From: Arthrobacter sp. 18067 | Lineage (GTDB): Bacteria; Actinomycetota; Actinomycetes; Actinomycetales; Micrococcaceae | DNA: 64,000 nt | Assembly: GCF_902706295.1 (NCBI RefSeq) | Contig: NZ_CACSJJ010000001.1 | Location: 124,001 to 188,000 of the forward strand | Direction: 5' to 3' | In this document: positions 28,275 through 36,119 of the stretch, in pieces | Position numbering within the stretch: the first letter of the stretch is position 1 | How the letters are laid out: each line of letters opens with the position of its first letter | Notes under the pieces: model-generated | The model's input: the letters and a program-made list of their open reading frames with translations, nothing else | The model's database searches: none | Told to the model about the DNA's origin: nothing | Position numbers and translations under genes: made by a program

Positions 28275-29609
28275 TTGAGAAGCACACTGCGCGACCCGTC
28301 CAAGAGACGGTCCAAGGGACTGCAGAGAGTCGTGGGGGCGTTTTTCGCAGCCCTCATTGCCACTCTGCTGATCGCCGCCCCCTCGGCACAGGCAACCACC
28401 CCCTCGCCTTCGCCGTCACCGACGACATTCCAGAACAACATCAGCGGGTTCCTCCGCGATGATGCCCGGGCCCCCATCCCCGGCGTAAAAATCAAAGCCT
28501 CAGGCAACGGGTTCGAAGGTGAAGCAACCTCCGGAGCCAATGGCGCCTGGTCCATCGGCGTTCCCGTCCAGGGCACATACACGATTGAGCTGGATACCTC
28601 CACCTTGCCGGAGGGCATCAAGCTTGCCGATGGGCAAGACAATCCCCGAGATGTCACTTTCAGCCAAACGTCCAACTTGTCGGTGATCTTCGCCTTCGGC
28701 AAGGGCATCGTTGTCCAGCAACAAGACTTCGGCCAGAACCTCCTTAACCGCCTGGTTGCAGGCCTGAGCTTTGGCCTGCTTCTGGCACTCGCTTCCGTGG
28801 GCCTCTCCCTGATCTTCGGAACTACCGGCCTCACCAACTTCGCCCACGGCGAGATGGTGACACTCGGCGCTGTGCTCGTCTTCATGTTCAACGGCTTTGG
28901 GCTGCCTTTCTGGCTGGCGATCCTCCTGGCACTGGTAGGCGGAGGGCTGTTCGGCTATGTCCAGGACGCCGGACTCTGGCGGCCACTGAGGAAGCGGGGC
29001 TCCGGCCTGGTACCCATGATGATCGTCAGCATCGGCCTCGCGTTGGCCATCCGGTACGTCATCCAGTTCTTCTTCGGTGGCGCGACACAGCAGTTGCCCG
29101 GCGCGCAAAGTGCAGAGATCCAGATCGGGCCCGTGTCCATCTCCCCGAATAATCTCTGGTCCCTGATTATCAGTGCTGTGGTCATCGCCTTGATCGGCAT
29201 CGTCCTGCTGAAGACACGTCTCGGCAAGGCAACCCGCGCTGTAGCGGACAATCCCGCACTGGCGGCTGCCTCCGGCATCGACGTCGACTCCGTGATCCGC
29301 ATTGTCTGGATCGTCGGCGGCGTCCTCGCCTCCCTCGGCGGCATTCTCTGGGCGTACTACCGCCCAGGCGTCACTTTCGATATGGGCTCGCAGATTCTGC
29401 TTCTCATCTTCGCCGGCGTCACGCTTGGTGGTTTGGGAACCGTCTTCGGTGCCTTGATCGGCTCGATCGTCGTTGGCATCTTCGTGGAACTGACTACGGT
29501 GTTCGGCCTTCCCGCCGACCTCAAGTACGTCGGTGCGCTGTTCATCATGATTGTTGTTCTTCTGTTCCGACCGCAGGGTATCCTCGGCCGGCGTGAGCGT
29601 GTGGGTTAG
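28275..29609 (+). CDS. livH: LivH-type permease with N-terminal secreted-type domain
   Basis: 444 residues from TTG 28275, chosen because GGAGG (28262-28266) lies eight bases upstream, unlike for GTG 28260. A signal-peptide-like helix (about 20-40) and a TPSPSPSPT linker lead to an about 90-residue strand-rich segment (SGFLRDDARAPIPGVKI ... YTIELDTSTLP) like carboxypeptidase regulatory or Ig-like domains, which would face outward. The normal LivH permease follows from about residue 150, with GLTNFAHGEMVTLGA (about 190) and late GGLGTVFGALIG (about 388). It forms the membrane channel for branched-chain amino acids with LivM. First gene of livHMGF. Confidence 0.93.
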   Translation: MRSTLRDPSKRRSKGLQRVVGAFFAALIATLLIAAPSAQATTPSPSPSPTTFQNNISGFLRDDARAPIPGVKIKASGNGFEGEATSGANGAWSIGVPVQGTYTIELDTSTLPEGIKLADGQDNPRDVTFSQTSNLSVIFAFGKGIVVQQQDFGQNLLNRLVAGLSFGLLLALASVGLSLIFGTTGLTNFAHGEMVTLGAVLVFMFNGFGLPFWLAILLALVGGGLFGYVQDAGLWRPLRKRGSGLVPMMIVSIGLALAIRYVIQFFFGGATQQLPGAQSAEIQIGPVSISPNNLWSLIISAVVIALIGIVLLKTRLGKATRAVADNPALAAASGIDVDSVIRIVWIVGGVLASLGGILWAYYRPGVTFDMGSQILLLIFAGVTLGGLGTVFGALIGSIVVGIFVELTTVFGLPADLKYVGALFIMIVVLLFRPQGILGRRERVG

Positions 29610-29618
29610 GAGCGGGCC

Positions 29619-30587
29619 ATGGACTTCGGATTCATTTTCTCCAGCGCCCTTGGCGAATTGTTCAGCCCGACGACGGCGGCATACGCACTTGCCGCTTTGG
29701 GCCTTGCGGTTCACTTCGGCTACTCAGGCCTGCTGAACTTCGGCCAAGCCGGATTTATGGCGGTTGGTGCCTACGGTTTCGCCATCTCCACCCTGAGCTT
29801 CGATGCCCCGTTCTTCCTCGCATTGATCATCTCGGTTCTGTGCTCCGTGATTTTCGCCTTCATCCTCGGTATTCCCACCCTCCGGCTCCGTGCCGACTAC
29901 CTGGCCATCGTCACCATCGCAGCGGCAGAAATTGTCCGCTACGTGGTCACTACCAACCAGCTCACCAGCGTCACAGGCTCGGCCAACGGTTTGGCAGCGT
30001 TTGAGAACACCTTCTATGCCATGAATCCCTTCCCAGAAGGGTCTTACATGGGCATGAACAACCGTGACTTCTTCATCCGAGTGGTCGGCTGGGGACTCGT
30101 GATCGTGTGCTGTGTGCTTGTGTGGCTGCTCATGCGCAGCCCGTGGGGCCGCGTCCTGAAGGGCATCCGCGAAGACGAGAACGCCGTCCGCTCGCTCGGC
30201 AAGAACGTCTACGCCTACAAGATGCAGGCACTGATCATCGGTGGTGTGCTGGGCGCCTTGGCGGGCATGATCTTCACGCTCCCCCGCGGCGCTGTCCAGC
30301 CGTCCAACTACGGTACGGAACTGACGTTCTTCCTGTGGACCTGCCTCCTGCTCGGCGGCATGGCCACAGTCCTGGGGCCGGTCATCGGAGCCATGATCTT
30401 CTGGGTTGTCCTGTCGCTGACCCAGAGCCTGCTCTACGGCCTTATCGAATCAGGGGCAGTCACCTGGCTGACCACCGTCCAGGCCGGCCAGCTGCGCTAC
30501 ATCCTGGTGGGCGTTGCGCTGATGCTCCTGATGATCTTCCGCCCGCAAGGCGTCTTCGGCAATAAGAAGGAGCTTGCTTTCGCATGA
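29619..30587 (+). CDS. livM: LivM-type branched-chain amino acid permease
   Basis: 322-residue membrane protein with about nine to ten helices, the second channel subunit of the HAAT-type importer. Typical motifs are LLNFGQAGFMAVGAYGFA (about 39-56), the EAA-like cytoplasmic loop with GRVLKGIREDENAVRSLG (about 178-195) and a C-terminal FRPQGVFG. ATG 29619 has GGAG nine bases upstream. It starts 9 bp after livH and its stop overlaps the start of livG (ATGA). Confidence 0.95.
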   Translation: MDFGFIFSSALGELFSPTTAAYALAALGLAVHFGYSGLLNFGQAGFMAVGAYGFAISTLSFDAPFFLALIISVLCSVIFAFILGIPTLRLRADYLAIVTIAAAEIVRYVVTTNQLTSVTGSANGLAAFENTFYAMNPFPEGSYMGMNNRDFFIRVVGWGLVIVCCVLVWLLMRSPWGRVLKGIREDENAVRSLGKNVYAYKMQALIIGGVLGALAGMIFTLPRGAVQPSNYGTELTFFLWTCLLLGGMATVLGPVIGAMIFWVVLSLTQSLLYGLIESGAVTWLTTVQAGQLRYILVGVALMLLMIFRPQGVFGNKKELAFA

Positions 30588-31567
30588 GTGAGACCAACGA
30601 ACAAAATATCGACTACATGACCGATTCGCGGCCCATCGCGGTCGGGGAAAACACCCCCGGTTGCAAGAAGCGCGATCCCATTGTGGTGGCGGAGGACGTC
30701 ACCCGGTCCTTTGGCGGCATCAACGCAGTGGACGTCGAGTACCTCGAGATCCCGCGCCACAAGATCACAGCTTTGATCGGCCCCAACGGTGCAGGCAAGA
30801 CCACCCTGTTCAACCTGCTCACGGGCTTTGACACCCCCAATACGGGCAAGTGGCAGTTCGAAGGCAACAGCCTGGCCGGCGTTTCCTCCTACAAAGTGGC
30901 ACGCATGGGCATGGTGCGCACGTTCCAGCTGACCAAAGTGATGGGCAAGCTGACCGTCATGGAGAACATGCGTCTCGGCGCAGCGGACCAGCCAGGCGAA
31001 CGGCTCTCCAAGGCCCTGTTCAAGGGCATGTGGGGAGGCCGTGAAAAGGAGATCACCGCCCAAGCCAACATCCTGTTGGAGAAGTTCAAGCTGGACGCCA
31101 AGAAGGACGACTACGCTGCATCCCTGTCGGGTGGCCAGCGGAAGCTCCTGGAAATGGCGCGGTCCCTGATGGTCCGGCCCAAGCTGGTGATGCTCGATGA
31201 GCCCATGGCCGGCGTAAACCCTGCGCTGACACAGTCGCTGCTGGACCACATCAAGAACCTCAAGGCTGAGGGAATGACCGTGCTCTTTGTTGAGCACGAC
31301 ATGAACATGGTCCGGCACATCGCTGACTGGGTTGTTGTCATGGCGGAAGGCAAGGTGGTGGCCGAAGGGCCTCCGGGCGAAGTGATGAAGAATCCTGCCG
31401 TCATCGACGCCTACCTTGGCGCCCACCACGATGTCGACCTCGGCGACGCAGAGGGCATTAAGGTGCTCGAGGCAGAACTTGAGGCCGACGAAGAGTCGGT
31501 GGTGGGTACTGAAGACGCCGGAATCCTCTCCGACATCGTCGAAACCAAGAAGGAGGATGGGAAATGA
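30584..31567 (+). CDS. livG: LivG-type ABC ATPase
   Basis: 327-residue cytoplasmic ATPase of the branched-chain amino acid importer. Walker A GPNGAGKTT (about 65), Q-loop in TFQLTKV (about 111), signature LSGGQRK (about 181), Walker B LVMLDEP (about 201-207) and the switch His in VEHDM (about 237) are all intact. It is longer than most LivG proteins: an N-terminal about 25 residues precede the first strand, and an acidic Glu/Asp-rich tail of about 45 residues follows the usual end (AYLGAHH). Start and stop overlap livM and livF by ATGA. Confidence 0.95.
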   Translation: MSETNEQNIDYMTDSRPIAVGENTPGCKKRDPIVVAEDVTRSFGGINAVDVEYLEIPRHKITALIGPNGAGKTTLFNLLTGFDTPNTGKWQFEGNSLAGVSSYKVARMGMVRTFQLTKVMGKLTVMENMRLGAADQPGERLSKALFKGMWGGREKEITAQANILLEKFKLDAKKDDYAASLSGGQRKLLEMARSLMVRPKLVMLDEPMAGVNPALTQSLLDHIKNLKAEGMTVLFVEHDMNMVRHIADWVVVMAEGKVVAEGPPGEVMKNPAVIDAYLGAHHDVDLGDAEGIKVLEAELEADEESVVGTEDAGILSDIVETKKEDGK

Positions 31568-32334
31568 GCAGCACAGCCGCAATGCCCGCCTCGGCAGATG
31601 CCCCCGCGGGCGATTCGGTCGTCAAAGTCACCAACCTCGTGGCCGGGTACATTCCCGGTGTCAACATCCTCAACGGCTGCAGCATCGAAGCCCGCAAGGG
31701 TGAACTGATCGGCATCATCGGTCCCAACGGCGCCGGCAAGTCCACACTGCTGAAGGCTATGTTCGGCCTGGTGAAGGTCCATTCCGGAACCGTGGTGGTT
31801 CGCGGGCAGGACCTCACCGGTTTGAAGGCCAACAAGTTGGTGACCCAAGGTGTGGGCTTCGTCCCGCAGACCAACAACGTGTTCGCTGCGTTGACCATTG
31901 AAGAGAACCTCCAGATGGGCATGTTCCAGCGGCCGAAGGACTTCTCGGAGCGATTCGACTTTGTCACCAGCCTCTTCCCGGAGCTGGGAAAGCGGCGTGC
32001 CCAGCGGGCAGGGTCACTCTCCGGCGGCGAACGCCAGATGGTGGCCATGGGCAGGGCCCTCATGATGGACCCCGCGGTGCTGCTCCTCGATGAGCCATCG
32101 GCAGGCCTCTCCCCCGTCAAGCAGGACGAGACGTTCCTTCGGGTCCACGAGATCAACCGTGCCGGCGTTTCCGTGATCATGGTGGAACAGAACGCGCGCC
32201 GCTGCCTGCAGATCTGCGACCGCGGCTATGTGCTGGACCAAGGCAAGGACGCATACACGGGTACCGGGCGTGAGCTCATGAAGGACCCCAAGGTCATTCA
32301 GCTCTACCTGGGCACCCTGGCCGACGAGGTCTAA
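31564..32334 (+). CDS. livF: LivF-type ABC ATPase
   Basis: 256-residue second ATPase of the same importer. Walker A GPNGAGKST (about 54), signature LSGGERQ (about 154), Walker B VLLLDEPSAGLSP (about 174) and the C-terminal IQLYLG typical of LivF are present. It pairs with LivG under the LivHM channel. It is last in the operon and is followed by a strong terminator at 32355-32394. The binding-protein gene livJ is not in this operon but about 1.1 kb away on the other strand. Confidence 0.95.
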   Translation: MSSTAAMPASADAPAGDSVVKVTNLVAGYIPGVNILNGCSIEARKGELIGIIGPNGAGKSTLLKAMFGLVKVHSGTVVVRGQDLTGLKANKLVTQGVGFVPQTNNVFAALTIEENLQMGMFQRPKDFSERFDFVTSLFPELGKRRAQRAGSLSGGERQMVAMGRALMMDPAVLLLDEPSAGLSPVKQDETFLRVHEINRAGVSVIMVEQNARRCLQICDRGYVLDQGKDAYTGTGRELMKDPKVIQLYLGTLADEV

Positions 32335-32354
32335 CAGCCACAACCGCACAGCAT

Positions 32355-32394
32355 AGGAGGGCCCCGGGACTCGTCCCGGGGCCCTCCTCCTTTT
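32355..32394 (+). terminator. livHMGF terminator
   Basis: A perfect 16-bp stem (32355-32370, 32373-32388) with a 2-nt loop is followed by CCTTTT. Confidence 0.92.
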
Positions 32395-32477
32395 AAGAGA
32401 CCAGGCACCTCTGAGAGTCCACGCACGCCGTGAGCCGCCGGCCGGCCCACCGCAACGCCAAGTGGCATGCTGGACCG

Positions 32478-33332
32478 ATGACCAGAAGCATCACGGACCT
32501 GCAGCAGAAGCTACTGACGTCCTGGCTGGGCGATTTCAGAGTGGTGCAGGACCACTCATGGCCCCTCCAAGACACTACGGTCCTGCAGGTGGCTGCCCCG
32601 GACGGCCTGGAATTCATCGTCAAGGCCAGCACCACCAGCCATCACATCCGCCGGGAGATCGCAGCCTATTCCTGGGGACTCCACGGGCTTGACGGCAGGG
32701 TACCCACGCTGAGGCACGCGGCGCCGGAAGCAGGCCTGTTGGTCACCGTGTACCTCCCTGGGACCCTGGTGGCCGGCACCCCTGCCGAATTCGATCCGGC
32801 GACGTATCGCGCAGCCGGTGCGCTCCTGTCAATGTTGCACCGGCCGGCAGGAACCTCCCGGAGCTATGTTCGGGCCATGACGGCCAGGACCAGCGCACTC
32901 CTTGACCGTGCCCAGGGCCTTCTGCCCGAGGGCACGCAGCGTGGCGCCAAGGATGCTCTCGCGTCTTTGGAGCCCGGCCCTGCCGAGCTGGTCACCACCC
33001 ATGGCGACTACCAGCCCAGGAATTGGCTTGACGACCACGGGCTGGTTAAAGTCATCGATTTCGGCCGGGCAGAGCTGCGTCCGTGGGTCCATGACCTGGT
33101 CCGGCTCAGCCACCAGCAGCTACTGGCCCGCCCGGAGCTTGCAGAGGCCTTCTACGAAGGTCTGGGCAGGGTCATCACCACCGGGCAGGAACAGCAGCTG
33201 TGGACCTTGGAGAACCTGAACCAGGCGGTGGGCACGGTGGTCTGGGCCCACCGCGTGGGAGACCGGGAGTTTGAGCGACAGGGCGTGGAGATGGTGACCC
33301 GGGTCCTCGAAGGTTTCCACCCCTACGGCTGA
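32478..33332 (+). CDS. Aminoglycoside phosphotransferase (APH) family protein
   Basis: 284 residues. The kinase-like catalytic loop THGDYQPRNWL (about residues 173-183) and the metal-binding VIDFGRAELRP (about 192-202) are clear; EFIVKAS (about 43) resembles the ATP-lysine strand. Family members phosphorylate aminoglycosides, choline, homoserine or other small hydroxyl compounds, so a resistance role should not be assumed. ATG 32478 is preferred to an upstream in-frame start at 32430 that lies directly after the liv terminator. It converges on livJ, with a shared terminator between. Confidence 0.87.
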   Translation: MTRSITDLQQKLLTSWLGDFRVVQDHSWPLQDTTVLQVAAPDGLEFIVKASTTSHHIRREIAAYSWGLHGLDGRVPTLRHAAPEAGLLVTVYLPGTLVAGTPAEFDPATYRAAGALLSMLHRPAGTSRSYVRAMTARTSALLDRAQGLLPEGTQRGAKDALASLEPGPAELVTTHGDYQPRNWLDDHGLVKVIDFGRAELRPWVHDLVRLSHQQLLARPELAEAFYEGLGRVITTGQEQQLWTLENLNQAVGTVVWAHRVGDREFERQGVEMVTRVLEGFHPYG

Positions 33333-33356
33333 TGGAGAGTTGGATCCGCACAGCAG

Positions 33357-33392
33357 AACAGGCCCCCTTCCTTGTGAGGAAGGGGGCCTGTT
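33357..33392. terminator. Bidirectional terminator, APH / livJ
   Basis: Perfect 16-bp stem AACAGGCCCCCTTCCT (33357-33372) and its complement (33377-33392) around the tetraloop TGTG, between two convergent genes. Confidence 0.9.
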
Positions 33393-33420
33393 GCTGAGTG
33401 CGGTCTGGATCAGCTGCGGC

Positions 33421-34776
33421 TTAGAGCTTGCCGAACTCTTCACGGACCGGCTTGTAGGTGTTGTCATCCTGGTATTCGTAGATACCGATGTACGCCTCGG
33501 TGGGGTCGCCAGCGTCGGAGAACGTGACCGGACCGGACTGGCCGTCGTAGTCGATGTCCTTGCCCTCGCGGAGCAACGTGACACAGGCTGCGAAGCTGGT
33601 GCACTTCTCGCCGCCTTCAGAGACTTCCTTCAGCTTGGCCGCGATGTCCGTACCCTTGGTGCTCTTGGCGGCCTCAGAGGCCAGCGAGATCAGGTTCACG
33701 GCGTCGTAGGACTCGCCTGCGTAGCTGTAATCCTTCAGGGCGGGATCAATCGCGAGGAGCTTCTGCTTGAAGGCGTCCTTGGCGAACGTACCGGGGATGG
33801 TTCCCTGTGCGCCCTTCATGGTGCCTGCCTGGAAGTCCTTGCTGTAGTCCGAGGTGTTGCCGTCAACCATGAACAGCTGCGTGGGCTTGATTCCCTTGCC
33901 GGTGATCAGGGGGACGATGCTCTTTGCCTGGTCAAAGGTGATCAAGGCGATGGCGTCCGGCTTGGCTGCGAGGACCTTGTCCACCTGGCTGCTGAACTGG
34001 GAGTCACCCTCATTGAAGAGTTCTTCAGCTACTACCTTGCCGCCGGCTGCCTCGAAGGCTTCCTTGACGTTCTTCTGGAGGCCGGTTCCGTAAGCGTCGT
34101 TCAGAACGATCATGCCAACGGTCTGGGCACCACAGGTAGCCATGTAGTTTCCGAGGACCTTGCCCTGCAGGACGTCGGACGGTGCAGTGCGCCAGTACAG
34201 GCCCTTGTCGTCCCACGTGGTGAAGTCAGGCGAGGTGTTGGCGGGCGAGAAGTGGATGACGCCGGCGCCGGTGATCTGGTTGATGACCGTCTTGGAAACA
34301 CCCGAGGATGCCGCACCAATGACAGCACTCACGCCCTGGCCCAGGAGTGCCGTGGTGGACTGGGTGGCGATGTCCGTCTTCGTGTCACCGGAGTCGCGGT
34401 GAACTACAGAAACAGGGGCGCCCAGGACGCCGCCGGCGTCATTGACTTCCTTGATGCCGAGGTTGACACCGGCGATTTCGGGCGGGCCGAGGAACGCCAG
34501 CGACCCCGTTGTCGGCAGGAGCGATCCAAGTTTAAGCGGTGTTGCTGTGGTGGTGGTCGAGGGAGGTACAGGTCCCGTGTTGGTGGCAGCCTGGCTGTTG
34601 CCGGCTCCCGCCCCGCCGCTCGGTGCCGGGCAGGAGATGCCTGCTGCGGCGGCGGAAGAAGACCCAGTCTGGGTAGGAGTCGAAGACCCACCACAAGCTG
34701 TGGCCAAGAGAGCGACCCCAATGCCAAGCGCGGTTAGCTTGGCGGCTCGGGGCGCCGCTGGGGAAAGATCAAACAT
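33421..34776 (-). CDS. livJ: Branched-chain amino acid binding lipoprotein
   Basis: 451-residue secreted substrate-binding protein of the LivJ/LivK (type I periplasmic-binding) family, feeding the LivHMGF importer. A signal peptide with lipobox LLATACGG (Cys about residue 28) gives membrane anchoring; a Ser/Thr/Pro/Ala linker of about 55 residues follows before LKLGSLLPTTGSLAFLGPPE. Other family motifs are VVHRDSGDTKTD, VIGAASSGVSK and YDAVNLISLA near 358. The start ATG 34776 has GAGGAG upstream. The gene is separate from livHMGF and has its own CRP/GlxR-like site. Confidence 0.93.
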   Translation of the reverse strand: MFDLSPAAPRAAKLTALGIGVALLATACGGSSTPTQTGSSSAAAAGISCPAPSGGAGAGNSQAATNTGPVPPSTTTTATPLKLGSLLPTTGSLAFLGPPEIAGVNLGIKEVNDAGGVLGAPVSVVHRDSGDTKTDIATQSTTALLGQGVSAVIGAASSGVSKTVINQITGAGVIHFSPANTSPDFTTWDDKGLYWRTAPSDVLQGKVLGNYMATCGAQTVGMIVLNDAYGTGLQKNVKEAFEAAGGKVVAEELFNEGDSQFSSQVDKVLAAKPDAIALITFDQAKSIVPLITGKGIKPTQLFMVDGNTSDYSKDFQAGTMKGAQGTIPGTFAKDAFKQKLLAIDPALKDYSYAGESYDAVNLISLASEAAKSTKGTDIAAKLKEVSEGGEKCTSFAACVTLLREGKDIDYDGQSGPVTFSDAGDPTEAYIGIYEYQDDNTYKPVREEFGKL

Positions 34777-34875
34777 TCGTTGTCTCCTCGATCGAAAGGT
34801 GCGAACTGCCTTTGATGCGATTACTCAGGTGTTCCTGATTAAGACTCAAACTAATGCAATTGGGCGGCGAACATA

Positions 34876-34891
34876 AGTGATTCAGGTCACA
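34876..34891. promoter_or_regulatory. CRP/GlxR-like site before livJ
   Basis: AGTGA-TTCAGG-TCACA matches TGTGA-N6-TCACA at 9 of 10 fixed positions, centred about 107 bp before the livJ start. The 223-bp region 34777-34999 has no gene; a TCAGG-TGTT-CCTGA inverted repeat lies at 34825-34838. Confidence 0.6.
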
Positions 34892-34999
34892 TCCCTATAA
34901 CACTCGTTGCCTGTGGGGAATCTACGAGCCAGCTGGGAATTTGCGCGGAAGATGACACACGCACAGCGGAAGGGAGAATAGGCTCTCACCTGCCGTCCG

Positions 35000-35073
35000 T
35001 GCCCCAGGTGGGACTCGAACCCACAACACGCGGATTTTAAGTCCGCTGCCTCTGCCAATTGGGCTACTGGGGC
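35000..35073 (-). tRNA. tRNA-Leu(UAA), class I body without long variable arm
   Basis: A full 74-nt cloverleaf: acceptor GCCCCAG/CTGGGGC, D-arm stem GCC/GGC, anticodon stem GCGGA/TCCGC around loop CTTAAAA, a 5-nt variable region GTGTT, T arm GTGGG/CCCAC with loop TTCGAGT, and discriminator A. Counting the 7-nt loop puts UAA at positions 34-36, which reads the leucine codon UUA. Leucine tRNAs normally have a long variable arm, which is missing here; the anticodon arm resembles tRNA-Lys. CCA is not encoded. The charging amino acid is therefore not fully certain. Confidence 0.85.
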
Positions 35074-35094
35074 GCCCGCACCATGGTATCCCAG

Positions 35095-36015
35095 CTACAG
35101 CCCGTTGAACGGCTCCGCGTAGCGGAAGGTGCCCCGGACGCCGTCGGGCCATTCGGGAAGGGTCAGTAACTGGAAGTGGTCGCCCCACATCGCCTCAGGC
35201 GGTTGCACGCCCAACGAGGTGGCCGGCACGTAGCCGAAGCGCGGGTAATAGAGCGGACTGCCGAGCAATGCGATCCCGGGTTCTCCAAGAGCTGTGGCAC
35301 GTGCTGCGGTTTCGCGCATCAGCGCTGAACCGACGCCCCGCTTCTGGAAGTGGGGAAGCACGCCTATGGGGCCGAGGGCAATGAGCTCCAGCTCCCCGAT
35401 CCAGCCCCGCGTACTGATCGCGTGGCCCACAATCTCCCCACCCATTTCCGCCACGATGCTGAACTCCGGAATGTACTCCTCGCAATCAAACAGCCCGCGC
35501 AGCAGCCCGACTTCGATCGGCGTGCCCTCAACAGGCTCACCCGTCACGGGCGAGACGGAGAACGCGCTGGCTGTCAGCTCCAGGATCTCTTCCCGGTCAT
35601 CGGGCCGCTCAGAACGCAGGACCACACCACGCGCAAGCAGCCGGAGAACGTCCATGGCCCGTTCGGCATCGGCGGAAGGCACCAGGAGGTGGTCATGGTG
35701 GAAGCCGGCCAGGACATTGCAGCTGATCCCCGCGTGCGTCAACGCGGCGCTGACGGCAGCGGTGAGTCCTACGGCTTCAAGGGCCGAATGGACCTGGAGC
35801 GTGATCCACGTGGCGACAAAGTCGTACCTCAGGCCCAAAGAGTCCGCTTCGTCCCGCCGCAGGACAACCGTGAGGCCCTCGGCTTCGCGAACTGCCGCTT
35901 CGACGCCGCCCTCCAGGGGCCTGCCGTGCGGCCACAAGGCGTAAACGTAATCGCCCTCGCGGGCCACGGGGTGAAGGGATTCCAGCAGGGTCTTCAGATC
36001 GGTTTCACCGGACAT
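35095..36015 (-). CDS. ACT-domain / GNAT acetyltransferase fusion
   Basis: 306 residues. The N-terminal about 130 residues look like the ACT_7 type of small-molecule-binding domain (YVYALWPHGR, LTVVLRRDEADSLGL, ITLQVHSALEAVGLTAAVS, NVLAGFHHDHLLVP). The C-terminal half is a GNAT with GPIGVLPHFQKRGVGSALM (about residues 217-235, acetyl-CoA loop Q-K-R-G-V-G) and YYPRFGYVPA (about 255), as in YhbS-like enzymes. ACT_7 domains are often single proteins, so the fusion suggests an acetyltransferase regulated by an amino acid. Its stop lies 21 bp from the tRNA 5' end on the same strand. Confidence 0.85.
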   Translation of the reverse strand: MSGETDLKTLLESLHPVAREGDYVYALWPHGRPLEGGVEAAVREAEGLTVVLRRDEADSLGLRYDFVATWITLQVHSALEAVGLTAAVSAALTHAGISCNVLAGFHHDHLLVPSADAERAMDVLRLLARGVVLRSERPDDREEILELTASAFSVSPVTGEPVEGTPIEVGLLRGLFDCEEYIPEFSIVAEMGGEIVGHAISTRGWIGELELIALGPIGVLPHFQKRGVGSALMRETAARATALGEPGIALLGSPLYYPRFGYVPATSLGVQPPEAMWGDHFQLLTLPEWPDGVRGTFRYAEPFNGL

Positions 36016-36073
36016 GAAGACAGTCTAGGGGCGCACTGACACGCGACCACCGTAACGCTGCTGGTTAAACGTC

Positions 36074-36110
36074 GACGGCGACCACTCCCTGAAAGGGGGC
36101 GGCCGCCGTC
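36074..36110 (-). terminator. ndh terminator
   Basis: GACGGCG (36074-36080) pairs with CGCCGTC (36104-36110), with an imperfect inner stem and a GAAA-like loop. It begins 10 bp after the ndh stop. Confidence 0.65.
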
Positions 36111-36119
36111 GTGCGTGAA

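Noticed and set aside
32478..33332. APH-family gene as an antibiotic resistance gene
   Set aside because: Only the kinase-like motifs are seen; the family covers many small-molecule kinases and there is no resistance context.
33340..34737. Open frame of 465 codons on the plus strand
   Set aside because: Antisense to livJ; starts inside the APH/livJ terminator.
34922..35188. Minus-strand frame across the tRNA
   Set aside because: It spans the tRNA gene and the end of the ACT-GNAT gene.
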